From NCBI RefSeq assembly GCF_901000735.1, contig NC_081551.1, positions 22,224,545 through 22,288,544 of the forward strand: DNA of 64,000 nucleotides. Reading direction: 5' to 3'. Every line of letters begins with the position of its first letter. Positions within the stretch are counted from its first letter, which is position 1. Source of the stretch: Corylus avellana (Eukaryota > Streptophyta > Magnoliopsida > Fagales > Betulaceae). This document shows positions 23,986 to 37,060 of this stretch, piece after piece. The position numbers and the translations under genes are program-made. A model generated the notes under the pieces. The model had not been told where the DNA came from. It did not search any database and saw only the letters and a program-made list of their open reading frames with translations.

Positions 23986-26916
23986 TAAAAGAGGAGGGAG
24001 CTCATACTTCTTCTCCACCTTCCTTTCGGCCATTAATGGGCCTTGCATTTGAATATAGCATAGTGTCTCTGTTTCCGTGAAAAAAAATAATTAAAAAAGT
24101 CATTATTACCGCCACACCTTCCTGTGGTTTCATTGTTGCTTTCGCAAAACCGCTTTTCGCCATCACAATTTTCCCTATGGCTATGGGCCCTTTTTAAAAA
24201 ATTTTTACTCAGTCCCTTGTCCGCTTCCTTCTCCCTTCTTGATTGTTTTAATGAATATAAATATGTTCGTTCTATCAAAGCCTTCATCATATGTAATACA
24301 AGTTGTAATATTTAATTAGGTGACCATGAGTTTTTAAAGGTGCGCCTGGTTTTTCAATGCTTATTCCTGTTGTCTTTTTTTTTGTAAGAATTCCTGTTGT
24401 CTTTGACTCGACGATGGTTTTGCTTCTTTTGGTTTTTCTTGTCCTTTTTCCTTTGGAAGGTGTCCATGGGTTTTGGCGCGGACTGTTTGTATCCCAAAAA
24501 TCTCCCCCATGTGAGGGCCAGCCAAGTCACTGTTTACGAGGATGTGTCGGTCATTTCATAATTAGATATAAAGAGTTTAATTCGGATAATTGAAAAGATA
24601 AAAAATAAATGACAGTGCTTTCTGAGCGAAAGTCACTGCGCACCGGTCGCAGTACGTACGGGTGCTGGGTCATGATGTCGGGACAGTGAAACAACACATT
24701 TTTTTAAGATCTCATGTGATGCTGACGTGGTATCTACCGATTGGATGACTGGCAAAGCTGAGGTAACTGGGAGAGACCAGAGTTCGTGAGAGTAGGAGAA
24801 TAGGATTTAGATAAGTAGATACCGTCGATATGGTCCCAGTCGTACACGTTGGTTTTGGGCCCCCGGAAAACTAATGTTAGGCACAGCGAAGTCGTCGGAG
24901 TAATGGGCTTGGTTGTTGATGTCTGATGTGGCAAATAGCACCGACATTTTTTCATACTAATAAACTCTTTTCTGTTTGGATAAGGTTCTATCCGAATTTT
25001 ATTATAATTTTATTTTTTTAATGCACTTTATGTAAGAAGTTTTTTTTAAAAAAATAAAATAAAATAAAATTTTTCTTTAACTTTGTGATTTGGGCATTGT
25101 TTATGATTGTGCTTTTTAAAACTTATGATTTAAAAATATAAAAAAAATATGTATTTTTATATCACAAGCAAATAGGTATTTTAACTACTCCCTTAAATTA
25201 GTTTTCAAAAATTACATTTTAACATTACAAACTCAAACAGACTCTTAGAAACGCATAAAAACTAAATAAAAAATAATAATAAAAAAAACAAAAAAAAAAC
25301 TTTGTCATATTCTTTTGGAGGTTGTTTTAAGGAAAGAAAATGGAGGTGATCCATTGATTAGCATTGTAATATTTTCCTTGGTCCAATGTGGGAGAGCAGC
25401 TTCTTCAAAATCTGTTGGCTGCAGTGAATATCAATTGTCGTTTTAGGACATAGGACTTATTGATGGATAATCACGTGTTCTGCGCATGAAGTATGGCGTA
25501 CAAAAAGTCCAACGCTTGACATTGGTTTGGCACTGCATTTCTTGAACAAGAATGTTAAGTGCAACAAGGAAAACGAGGAACCCCACTGGGCTCCGGCCCT
25601 GGTTGGTTGTGGGGCCGGTTAGCCTTCCATTATTCTTATTATTATTATTATTATTTATTTATTTAGTTCTCTGAGTAGCTAGCCTTCCATTATTTATTGA
25701 TTGAGTTAAGGAGCTTGGGACCAGGCTGATCTGGCCTGTCCCTGCTGGATAAATTTGTTCCACCCTTCGATCTGTCATCAAGGTGTGGGGAAAGTCCAAC
25801 TCGGACAGGTTGTTTGATCAGGATACATGGCCCCATTTTAAATACGCCATTTAAGTTTGGTACTAGCCAACTTGCTCTATAATAATCGTGAAATGGTAAG
25901 CATATGTCTTGCGCGTGCACTCTCACTTGTTGCTGGTGTGTCTATTTTTTATACTACTCGTGAATTAAATATTAATTTAAAATTAAAATTAGTTGATTAT
26001 AATATAAGAATATAATTCGTTTAATTAAATATGTTAGATTAAGATTAATATATATAATTTTATAGTCATGTCGTGACACGACTTAAATTCGACACTCGAA
26101 CATGAATCGTCACTACTTATGACAAGCCTTTTTTTTTTTTTTTTTTTCATGCAACGTCTTGTTAATGTTCAATTTTTGTCATGTCCAATTTATCATTGGA
26201 GTTGCAATTCAAAATCACAAAAATATTTTACATACGATAAAAAATGACTTCAACTTTTTTATATCCAATGCAATATATACCTAGGCCTAAGATATTGTAC
26301 AAAATCTCGAACCTTGCATTTCAATAAGTCATAATGGGTACAATTTGATGTCCAAATATGTTAGTGTGACCAATTTGAAGAATAAATCTCGTGTAAACTC
26401 TCTCGTATATGCCCAAATTGAGAATAAAGATCTCAAATAATTTGCTATTCAAATGTGAGAAAGTTAGCTGAAGGATCCAAAATTTATTTTAACAAATAAA
26501 TTTCATATAAACTATGTATTTGGAGTGGAGATCCCAAACTCCAAATTGGACCCGAGTGACTGTTAACGTCAGCAATCTACCAATATTGGGCATGGGGGTC
26601 CAGTCATAAAGTGCGTCACAGGTTGGGCCCAGTAAATAGAGAAAAGTAGGGTAAGTTGGAAAGTGTGCGATGCATGATGCATGATGCATGGGGTAGGCGG
26701 GCCATTCTCTTTTCTCAATGGATGGTTTTTTTCTTTTTTTTTTTTTTTTTTAATTGGAAAGGGGAAAAGAATGGATGGTTGTTCGGTTTGCCTAACACCT
26801 TTAACGTAAAGTCAAGACTACTTCTCCCTCCACAAACAGCATATTGGAATCCATGCAGATTGGAATTGCCGATCGTTGGTTAAAAAAAAATTAAAAAAAA
26901 AAGAAAAAAAAGAAGT

Positions 26917-26950
<34 letters not shown>

Positions 26951-28245
26951 AAGACAGAGAGAGTCATTGACCGGTCATTCTCAATTCCTTTCAAGTCATT
27001 TATACAAAGTTAGTGGAACGTCTATGGCCACATTAATTCTTTGGTGCACTCGGATTGGTCCGTCTAATGTTCCATGTGTTGGCCCAACCTAGCTAGTTTG
27101 CAACATTTTGATTCAAATTTAGGTCCTAGTCCTTATAAGTCTTTACTAGGCATTTATTAATAAAGGAAAGCCCTCTTTTTAATCAACCCTAGCTATGTTT
27201 CTGAAGTTGGATTATTTCTTTGTTTCACCAAATCCCTTTGTACCCGTTACTGAAATTATGAGAATAAATTGGTTGCCTTCAGTTTTAAGGAACACTTGAG
27301 AACTCAAAAAACACAAGAAATGGAGGTAGCTAAATGATTGACTTTTAAGAGACAGTAGGACCCGCAACATGCAACCCACTTTTCTCTGCCTCCACCAGCT
27401 GCGCGCTGGCGCCAATTATGCCATTTTCTCATCAAACAAAGTTGTCATATGTACGTACTCCCCGTCTTTTCTCTCTCTCTCTCTTTCTCTTTCTCTCTCT
27501 CTCTCTCTCGTAAGTAACGAGATGCAATGGAAATGCGAAATAAATTCCATTATTATTAGATTAGAAAACAAAAAAAAATTCCGTTCTTTTTTGCGTCGTA
27601 ATCATAATTGCACTGCAAACCGATCATTGCAACAATTATTGTACAATATATGCTAATAAATTAAGAAAAAGAGTTTTCTTGCTTATTTTAAGGTTTTGAA
27701 TTGCCTAATCCTACGTAGTACACACTCCCCATTTCACCCCTATTTTGATAGGTTGATGCGAAAGTATTAATCGGTCTTTACATTAATTATTGTTATAAAT
27801 AAGAGTAATGTTACACATTATACTTTCATTCGGTTGAATTGATGTTTTAGTATTCGTCAACTCATAAATTTTTTTCTAAAAGTTGATGGATATTGTTACA
27901 TCATCCCAATGAAATAGGAACATAATACGTAGCATTATTCAAAAAAATAATAATAATTTAAGGATTGATGAATAGTAAATACTGTCATATTAGTCCAATA
28001 AAATGAGTGTACAATATGTATACTCTTCAACTTTTTATGTCAACATACATAAGTTTTCATGGGGTGATAATTTGTGTTCACGTTGGTTGATTTAGATCGT
28101 AATATCAATGTTTTAAGTATGATCCGACAGTTGAATGTGCTTAATCATTAATAATTTAATTGTAAGATAAAATCAAGTAAGATCTAAAGGTTGAAATTAA
28201 GTGACCACTACTACTACTAATAAGTATGATCATCATTAATAGTAA

Positions 28246-28454
28246 AAGCTTGTTTGGGATTGCATTCGAGAAATAAAGCTTTTAAGTTAAAAAGAACTTT
28301 TGTCAAAAGTGTTTTTTGACAATTTTTAGACTTTTTGGACCCTTAAAAGCGCTTTTAATTTTTTTTATCAAACGAGTATTTTTTTTTCTTCAAACGGGCT
28401 TTTTGAGTATTAAAAGTACTTTTAGGCCTCTCAAACACAATATCAAACAAGTCT
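28246..28454. mobile_element. PIF/Harbinger-like MITE, copy related to the intronic one
   Basis: A 209-bp element with ends AAGCTTGTTTGGGATTG and the complement of AGACTTGTTTGATATTG, flanked by TAA on both sides (28243-28245 and 28455-28457). The internal order of motifs (GAGAAATAAA(A/G)CTTTTAAG, AAAAGTG, TTTTAGACTTTT, CTTCAAA, TTTTTGAGT) follows the copy at 5221-5442, so the two belong to one family. Confidence 0.7.
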
Positions 28455-29089
28455 TAAGTATAATTTGATGGTGGTCTGGGTCGATCAAGTGCCTACTAGT
28501 AAAAAGATAGTTAATTAACTGATGAGGAAGACTCTCTAGGTGATATATGGTTCATAATCACTTTTCGTTAATAAATAACTCACTTATTTGCAGAATCACT
28601 ATCTACAATTTTCTTTCTACTCAAAGGCTTTTTATATTATTCTGCGAAATATATATGATCGATGTTGTTATAGTTTGACTTTATTTGTGCATAACACAAT
28701 CAAATTAACATCATAATAATTTAGGGATTCATTGTATCATAGAGGTAATTAATTAATTAACTTTGTTATTATTCAGTGCAGACCATTAATTGAATATAAT
28801 TGATAAGAGCAACTATGATCTTAAGAAAAGAAACTTACTGACGTGGTTTGGAGTAGTTTACAATTATTGTCAATTTTAGAAGAATTTGCACCAATGTTAC
28901 TACTAAACCCATAATTAACTACTACTAATTACTATATATGAGAAACCATGTGTGTAGTTTGATTGGTTTGTCGGGTACCAACTTCAAATACTAATCGCTT
29001 TTCAATTGTTTGTTGTTGAATGACTTTTCTTATACTCCAAGCGTCACTAAAAAAAACTCATTGGACATTGGTCCACCATGCACTCTAGC

Positions 29090-29125
<36 letters not shown>

Positions 29126-31618
29126 GCATTTCCGAGAGGTTGAATCTAAGGTAGCATGGCGTATTGGCGTGCTTTCTCCTAATAAGATAAGTGGAGTACA
29201 AAAGGGATAAGGGCATATGCTTCCTTCAGGTGTCATTGTTATATATACATACATGCATGTCATGACTCATGACTCATGACTCATGACTTGAAAGGGCCAC
29301 ATATATGTGCATGTGTTTGATTTATATGTAATGCTTCTTTCCATGATGGTGTTGGGCTTTAGGTGGATTTTAGCGTGTCTACTCGACAGGCTTGCGAGCC
29401 ACATGAGGTTTCTCATATTTGTAGCTTGTATATAATGTGAACAATTATTCTGCTTCATGTCCACGTTGATTTGAGCTTTTGATGTTATTTGCCACTCATC
29501 TTGGAAGAGGACTCCTCTTCTATATATGGCGCGCTCTCTTCTCTCTTAGCTAGCTTTCCTTTGTCTCGACATAAATTAATTTTTGTTATAAAATATATAC
29601 TTGTTTTCAAAAAAGTTGGCTATTATAAAATCTGCCAAAGTGGTTCAAAATATATATTTTGTTGAAAAATAGTTAAATATTTCTTATATTTTTTATATAA
29701 TTCGTAGAACTACAAGAAAATGAGAAATAGTGAAGAGTAGATGCGGCAGAAGAATACTATGTGAAAATAGAAGACTTTCGAGGGTGGGATTGAGATCCGA
29801 TATAATAATTTGGGGAGATATGATAGGGGTTCAACTGGACCTAACTTTTGTGAACATATGTTTTGATTTTTGTATCATTTTTAAAATTTCAATTTTAAAC
29901 CCGACACAACTCTTATGTAACTTATGCTATGTAAGTAAAAGTTGAGTTTTAGATGGGACTCAGTTGAGCCCCTATCATATTTCTAATTTGGGTGGACAGG
30001 TACTGGTTAGAAGACTTTTATAGGGCTCACATGTCTGCTAGGTGTTCAGATAGTCCGAAACTTACTCGGACAGGTAGGCATCATAAGGGTTCATCTCACA
30101 ATTGCCTATCTAAGGGTGTAGCCGTGTAGGAGAGCGGGAAAAAATTATTTGCATAGATGAGAAGTGTAAACCATTTTATATCTCATGAATGTTATTTTCC
30201 TTAGTTAATTGAAAAATATGCATTTTTAGGTTGGCTAATATTCTATGTTACGGCAAACACTAAAAAATGAGTCCAAAAAAAAAAAAAATTGATGTTGAAA
30301 CAAACAACCTTAGCCTCTCTATCTCTTTAAAACTCAGGTCATAAGCTAAGATTATTTGTTTAAAAATTATTTACTTCACATCCAAAAATTTAGAAATAAA
30401 AAATGTAACTGTTAATGAGTCACAAGAACACAGAGCTAGGTACCTCGTTGTTGGTTTAGAGGTCAAATCACTGCAAACTCTAATTAAGTTAATCTATTGT
30501 TAGTTTTTTTTTTTTTTTTTTTTTTATTGGCACCTTCCCAAAATATAATAAAAATATATTGTATTCTCTTGACTCAGATCCAGACACTTCGATATAATCC
30601 ATTGGTTAAAAGCATTTTTGTTTTTAACACTTCATTACATCCAATGGTTAAACATGCTATGATCTTTTCAGTGCTCAGCAGTTGCTCAGAGTAACGTTTT
30701 CAATTACCTAAAAAATAAAAAAACAACGCTTTGCATTGTCTAAGCATTTTATGCTATAAAATGGTAAAACGTCAATTTGTTTTCCACACGCAATTTTCCC
30801 ACTTACTTCATCAACCATAATTTTATGGGCTGTACGTGGAAAGATGGATGGAACTAAAATTTTAGATGAGAGGGAATTAAAAATAAAAAATAAAAAATGG
30901 AGGTAAAAAATTAATTTAGTGGGGTCCAACCCATAAAAGAAAAAAAAAACAATATATATATATTGTAGAGGGGGCAGAAAATGGGTGGTTCTACGGTAGT
31001 TCTGCCGTGTAGAAATGATTTATTTTAAATTATTGTTAAGGATTGTTTGTTTTGGTTTTATGTTATGTCCGTGTTATTGATTAATTAGCTTTGTTCTTCT
31101 TCTTGTTCAACTTATCTATGTAAAAAAAAAACCAATTCACTTATTTTTGATAAACTACCAAATATTTTTCAATGCTCTCATAAACTTTAAAAATTTACAA
31201 TATGGAAGATGATTGATGAGCACCTTTCAATCACCCCCCACGTACTACTATAAATTTTTGTTAACTCAAATGGTTAACTTGTAAATTTGTTTTACCCCGG
31301 CCCATAAAATTTATAAAAATTAAATATACCCTTATACATTTTTTATTTTTTTATTTTTTTATTTTTTAAAAAAACAGCTAAAGAGTGACCCAATTGTGGG
31401 TCATGAGCATTATTATTTTTTGTTTCTCTTTGAATTTTTTATTTTTTGAAGGGTGTACGTTGATATTTTTGTCTCTTTCCTTAGGATTTAAGGAAAAAAC
31501 AAAATTAAAGATGGATTGATTGAAAGGAGGTTGATAAATTAGCACCCTACATTATAATTTTTTTAAATTTAAGAGATAAAAATGACATGTTGGCTTAGGA
31601 AGTCAATGAAGTTTTAAA

Positions 31619-31622
<4 letters not shown>

Positions 31623-31676
<54 letters not shown>
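31623..31676. repeat. (AT)27 microsatellite
   Basis: An uninterrupted AT dinucleotide run of 54 bp. Runs like this are polymorphic between individuals and liable to assembly error. Confidence 0.95.
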
Positions 31677-31678
<2 letters not shown>

Positions 31679-32360
31679 ATTTGTATTGAAAATTTGGTGA
31701 ACTTTTCTAGGAGATAACCCAATAAGTGGGTCTGGTCGAGTGGGACATGTTGATATGAAGTGGTTGCTATCTTTTGTTACCAATTTTGCCTTGCGCCTGA
31801 AAAGAAATAAGAGTTGGGTATCTGTCAATATATCACTCTTTGATTCTGACTTCTGTGCACGTGTTTCTTTTTTCTTTTTTCTTTTATTTTTTAAAAAAAT
31901 ACAAATTATTTTCTCTGTCATTTTTTTTTTCCTAATTATTTTTCTCTGCCAATTAACTGGAGAAACTTTTCGAGATTGGTTGGTTTGGATTTAAGGGGCC
32001 CCCTTTTTTTTTCTACGCTTAAAAGGATTCTCCTTGGAATAACTAAAATAATATATATATTTTTTAATTTAAAATCTGGCTAAAATTCTTAAAATCACCT
32101 TATATTGGACTAGTTAATTAGTTCTTGCTACCGGAGTTTGCTATAGTTTCACTCCCAACATAGCTAGCAACGTAGGGGAAGATTTTCCTTACAAACAGTC
32201 AACTCTTAAATAACAAGACTTTAAGTGGAAGATTTTAATTTAACCCACACTTTCTTCCTATATATACCCTCTACTATCACTCGCCAACTTCGTGCCAAGA
32301 AAAAACTTGCAAATCTTTTCTGTTTTCTTCTTGCTAGTGAGTATTATTCAGAGCTTAGAA

Positions 32361-32483
32361 ATGGCACAAAATGGGCACACAGACCTTGAGAAGCAGCTGC
32401 TGCTTCTCCAAGACCACGACAGAATAACAATTATCAATGTAGGGGAAGATTTTCCTTACAAAGATTTAAATAGTTCAACTTAA
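32361..32483 (+). other. Unrecognised 40-codon open frame behind a TATA-like box
   Basis: A TATATATA box at about 32260-32266 lies 95 nt upstream of an ATG that opens a 40-codon frame (MAQNGHTDLEKQLLLLQ...). I do not recognise the product. A 28-bp direct repeat, CAAYGTAGGGGAAGATTTTC then CTTACAAA, occurs at 32168-32195 and again inside the frame at 32435-32462. The last third of the frame is therefore repeated upstream sequence. It could be the 5' remnant of a broken gene or a chance frame. Confidence 0.2.
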
Positions 32484-32565
32484 TAAGCCTATATTTATTA
32501 ACAGAGACTACCCAAAAAAAAATTTACTATAAAAAAATGAATATAAAAAAAAAAACAAAAAAAAA

Positions 32566-32904
32566 AACACTCAAATCCAAGGCCCGTTACGCCCAACCCT
32601 CTTCTCATAAAAAGAGAAAAATTAACCGAAGAAAGAAAACCTCTTTCTTCTCTTGGTGTAGGAATTCATGTCCACCTTGGACTTCCTTTAATGACCCAAC
32701 CGACTTTGCCTAGTACATATAGGCATCGTGTTGTGCCGTAGGGTAAGAGCAAAAAAGCAAAGAAAATTAGGTTTGTGTTATTCTCATAGGTTGGAGTGCC
32801 GCAGTACACCAAGAGACGAAAGAGGTTTTCTTTCTTTGGTTAATTTTTCTCTTTTGTGTGAGAAAAGGTTTGGGTGTATTGGGAACTTTTAGTTCGAGTA
32901 TTTT
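32566..32904. repeat. Large inverted repeat (foldback) at a copia LTR
   Basis: The left arm, about 32566-32660, is the reverse complement of about 32805-32904 with a modest number of mismatches. The loop is about 144 bp. The arm includes TACACCAAGAGA at the loop side and AAAACACTC at the outer side. The right arm belongs to the copia-type LTR that continues to 33099, so the left arm looks like an inverted copy of part of that LTR. Transcripts could fold into a long hairpin. Confidence 0.7.
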
Positions 32905-33170
32905 TTCTCTTTGTTAGTCTCCTGTACTTATTTTTTGATAGTGAATTTTTTTCGAATTGTCTTCACCAGTGAATGTAAGCTTGTTAATCTGAACCACTTA
33001 AATCTTTATGTCATGTGTAATTGTTTATCTTTGTTATTTCGCATTCTTCTTATTTTTCGCATCTCACGAATTTTGAAAAATATGATTAATTTCCTAACAA
33101 CTAGTATCAAAGTTTTTGGTTCGAGTATGAGCGATGGCAAAAGAATAAGGTAAAGCAACCTGGATCGAAA
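32657..33170 (+). mobile_element. Copia-type LTR with primer-binding site and start of gag (fragment)
   Basis: The sequence up to 33099 ends CCTAACA, like an LTR end. It is followed by ACTAGTATCAAAG, a degenerate form of the TGGTATCAGAG primer-binding site (33100-33112), then TGGTTCGAGTATGAGCGATG, which has the layout of plant copia leaders. Only a short gag-like start follows (about 33128 onward) before the similarity is lost. The left LTR boundary is uncertain. No pol or second LTR was seen nearby. Confidence 0.5.
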
Positions 33171-33409
33171 AATTAGATGGCACAGAAAGAGTTGAAATTT
33201 TTTTGCATATTGTTATGAGTATACTTGTAAAAGTTATGTTCCACATTAAGAAAATATAAATGAAAAGAGTTCTTAATATTTTTAAGTGGACTTTAGGCCA
33301 TAAGCTTAAACTTTTGGACTAGAATTATGTTCAATTAATTATATTAATGTACTATTGATAAAAACTCAATAACCGTTTTACCTCCCACCAATTTAAAAGG
33401 AGATATACT

Positions 33410-34380
33410 TCCTACCGGTGAGAATTTGCACAAAAGGAAAATTATTACGGATCCTGTTTGTCCGCTGTGTGGTTATAACTTATACGGTGGAAACTGGGTT
33501 TCATATATTGTGGCAATGTCCAGCAGCGATGAATGTGTGGGGGTATGGGAGGAATAAAGTTTCAAAAGAGCACTTTTACTGGGCCGGGGTTCTTGCAGGT
33601 GGTGAAGGCATGTTTAGTAAGTGCAATAGTGAGGAAATGGCTCTTTTTGTAGGGTTGGCCAGACGTATCTGGTTGAGACAGAACGATATCCTTCACGAGG
33701 GTACCTTCTCTCACCCACAAGCGATCTCGTTACAAGTGAAACAGGCCGTGGAAGATTTTAAGAAAGCTCAGATGGAGGGGGACGACGATATGTTGGTCAG
33801 GGAGCATCAACGGTCGAATTATTGGATGGCTCCTAGTCTGGGCTGGTTCAAAGCTAATTGGGACGCATCGTTCGATAACAAGGCTAGTCGTATGGGACTG
33901 GGTGTGGTGATAATTTGTGACCAAAATGGAGGTTTATTTGCAGCTCGGTGTGGGGTCCGGATGGGGAGTCTTTCTCCGGCAAGAGCTGAAACCATGGCTG
34001 CTTTACTGGCAATTCGGCAGTGTAAGGAATTGGGTCTCACCCATGTTCATGTGGAGGGAGATGCAAAAAGTATTATTGATGCTGTCAATTGTGAGCTAGC
34101 AAAATAGAAGCCGGTTGGGACACGCTATAGAGGACATCAAGGTGGAGCTTTGGGAGCTGGACCAGTGGCAGATGACTTTTGTGAAAAGAGACGGGAACAA
34201 GGCTGCACATCTTCTTTTTAAATATGTTGTACGACCATGTAGTGGATAAACTGTGTCATGAGCCTCCTGATTGTATTAGAGAGACTATTTTGCTTGAGCA
34301 TATTGCTCTAGCCACGTGGATTTTTAATGATAAGTTGATCTTTCTCTAAAAATAATAATAATAATAATAATAATAAAAAA
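33410..34380 (+). pseudogene. Degenerate LINE 3' end: zinc-binding reverse-transcriptase tail plus RNase H domain
   Basis: A Cys/His zinc-binding segment typical of plant LINE reverse-transcriptase tails starts in one frame (KRKIITDPVCPLCG, about 33433-33474). It continues after a frameshift in another (HILWQCPAAMNVW). An RNase H domain follows, with NWDASFD (about 33858), an Ala-Glu-Thr catalytic segment (about 33985) and VEGDAKSI (about 34053). A second frameshift near 34105 moves the C-terminal part, ending DGNKAAHLLFKY, into another frame. An (AAT)n-type tail at about 34347-34376 follows, as expected for a LINE 3' end. There is no complete ORF; it is clearly inactive. Confidence 0.8.
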
Positions 34381-35989
34381 CAATTTAGAGGGTGTCAGGT
34401 GAGATATATGATATTCTGAAAACATAAATAGTTAATTTTTTAATTAAAATTTTGCTAAACTTTAATTAAAATTTTGTTTGAGACAAGTGATTAATTTTTG
34501 TTTTTGACCGCGGGTGATGAGGGGATGAATAAGTGGTAAGATTTTATTCCTTGCAAGCATAAAAACAGAGTTAACAAAGTATGTTGAATCCGAAGATGCA
34601 AGCCATTAATGATTCATATGATGCCAACAATCTGACCATGCATTAACAACAAGAGTGGGCCCCAACCACCTGACATGGCATAGTCATCGATTGTAAGGGT
34701 AGTTGAGTGAGAGTATGTTTAATTAATTTACTCTCACTGACCCTGCATGACCTCTTTGCATACCACTTTAGAATATTTTCATTTGGTCAGCCCAACTATT
34801 ATTTTGAATACTGAAATGGGAGTAAAAAGAGTTGAATCCGGCGTAGTAATTTAAGAAAATATTTGGTGAGTTTCTATAATTATTGAGCAATGTCCAATCA
34901 CTAAATATAAAAATAAAGCGTTCTTTAAGATTATATTCTTAAAAAACTACAAGTTAAAATCGTATAAAATTTGTATTTTCAAATTGCAAAGAAATAAGGT
35001 ACTTTTTTAAAAATCTAAAATTTTAAAGGTTAAATTGTAATTTTACCAAATGATTAACTGTGTTCTTAAAATCCCGTTTTTAAATTGTATATTTTAAAAT
35101 TACTAACATTCTTTCTCCTCTCAATAAAGAACAATAAACCGTAGATGAATAATATATTGCAATTGAATTGTAAAAGTGGATAATTAAAATAGAGACTTGA
35201 ATGTAAGTGTTTTGAAGAAAAAAAAAAAATGTAAAGAGTACTGTAGCTAGATAAAAGTAGGTTATTTTTTAACCAAAATGAATAGCAGATTTACTGAGCT
35301 GGATGTGAATGATTTTAATTGGTTAAGACCGAAGAGTTCGAAGCATCTTCTTCTAAACATACCAAAATATGAAGGACTCAAAATTCAATCGAATAATTTT
35401 TTTGTTTTTGCTTGCAATTTAATCTATTAAATTGACATGTGTTATTAAAATATTTACATGTATTTTTAATAAAATATGTCATTCTCACAATACTTTTTTA
35501 AAATATATATGTAAAGATTACATACTCTAAGAACACATGTCGGTTTAATAGGTTGAATCGAAAGAATTTCTTCAAAGAGAAAAAAACTTTGGTCATAAAG
35601 AGATACTCTATTGGTGCATAAGAAACTGTTAAAAAAAAAATTATTGTGATGACATTTGTTTAGAAGTATTGGATTAGAGTAATATATATATAATCCTTTC
35701 GGTTAATTAGTATTAGTCAACTGTGAAATTTTGAATCTTGATTATTTTATTAAAAATAAAGTTTAAAGGATCTTATCTCACATTGGATCAGACCCATTAG
35801 TAATCAGTATTGGTCCAATTTGCAAACTGGGCCTGTCAAACTAAACCCAAACGCATCAAGGCCGGGATGGGGAAAATCGGATTTGTCTTAGAGCGGTGGG
35901 ATACGTAGACGTGTCTGCAAGATAATGCGGGAGGTGGACCCCCCAAAAATTCAAATTCGCATGTTTTCAGGTGCGCGCATACGAACGTG

Positions 35990-36031
35990 AACGGAAGAAA
36001 ACGAAATAAAGAAACACTCATAGCCGTTAAC
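35990..36031. promoter_or_regulatory. MSA-like (AACGG) elements upstream of the kinesin
   Basis: GTTAACGGCT lies on the minus strand at 36022-36031 and a second AACGG core on the plus strand at 35990-35994. MSA elements (core AACGG) are bound by MYB3R factors and drive G2/M expression of plant cytokinesis genes including NACK-type kinesins. The position, just upstream of the probable transcribed region at about 36.0-36.25 kb, fits this role. It is a short motif, so chance occurrence is possible. Confidence 0.4.
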
Positions 36032-37060
36032 TGTTACGTGTTCTCTTGCTCTCTGCTCAAACCCCACCCCACAGCCACAGGGCAAGAATCTCTCTCTCTC
36101 TCTCTCTCTCGATGATCACTGATTTCACATAATTTTCCAAAATACCCTAACAAACATTCGTTCCTACTCCCACTCAAAATCGGCGTCGTTTCCTCTGCCG
36201 ACGTTCCGGATTCTCCGACCGTCTGGAGGAATTGATATATATCATTGTGATTTGTGAGTAACTCATTTCTACTCTCTTTTGTTAATTTTTTGCTCTGCAT
36301 TTTCCATTTCAGGTGATTTTTGTTGGATTGTTAAATACAGGACAACAATTTCTTCTTCTTCTTCTTCTTCTTCAATTTATATATTTACTTTATAAATATA
36401 GATTTCTGTTTAATTTATATATAAATTTCAAGAATAGTGGTCCTTTGGAGTTTGGAAAATTTTCTGAGTTTTTATGCAGTGAAAAAGTTTGTTTTTCTTT
36501 TTGACTCTTGATTCTTTCAATTATATTTGTACTTTTTTTTTTTAACCTTAAAACCAATTTCAGGTGGATTTTGTTGAATGCACAAGAATTTAAATGTGCA
36601 TTTTCTGATAGGTGCTCCGTGAGGTTTTACATTGTTGCTGATTATGATATGTATGAGATTCGCTGAGTTTACGATTTCTTGGGGAAAACTTCGTATGCGA
36701 GTACATAGGAAATTTAACTAGTTTTGTTCAAGAAACTAGGTATTCTCTCTTGCAAGTAGGTTTCTGTACAGTCTAATTCTTGTTAGTATTGCATTACAAC
36801 AATTAGCTGCTGAATTAAAATCAAGCCCCTTATTTATTCCCAATATTAGATATTACACGGTAATAATTTAGTTTGTCTACCTTCAAAAGACTTGAGACTA
36901 TTAATGCCAATGATATCTACCTCAAATGGCACCTATTCCCTCTATAAGAATAGGGTATAGATTGAGATCATGGGTTTAAGGTGCACCGGATGTGTCATGT
37001 GTATGCGACTTTCTAATACAGTAAAAAGAAAAAAAGAAAAAGGGGAAAAATTCATTTATT

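Larger units (their letters stand above)
23986..35980. other. Long gene-poor, AT-rich intergenic region
   Basis: No intact gene was found in these 12 kb. They hold a MITE at 28246-28454, a copia LTR with an inverted partial copy at 32.57-33.1 kb, a degenerate LINE end at 33.4-34.4 kb and several microsatellites: (CT)n at 27470-27509, (TTA)n at 29093-29123, (AT)27 at 31623-31676 and (AAT)n at about 34347-34376. A short array of CATGACT units lies at 29261-29288. The rest is AT-rich. Short open frames, for example on the minus strand at 24734-24955 and 25690-25926, show no recognisable domain and no splice partners. Confidence 0.6.

Noticed and set aside
24734..24955. Minus-strand frame of 73 codons in a slightly GC-richer stretch
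   Set aside because: No recognisable domain, no splice sites linking it to other exons, and competing open frames in the same stretch.
31595..31921. Minus-strand frame with alternating Ile-Tyr
   Set aside because: It is the translation of the (AT)27 microsatellite.
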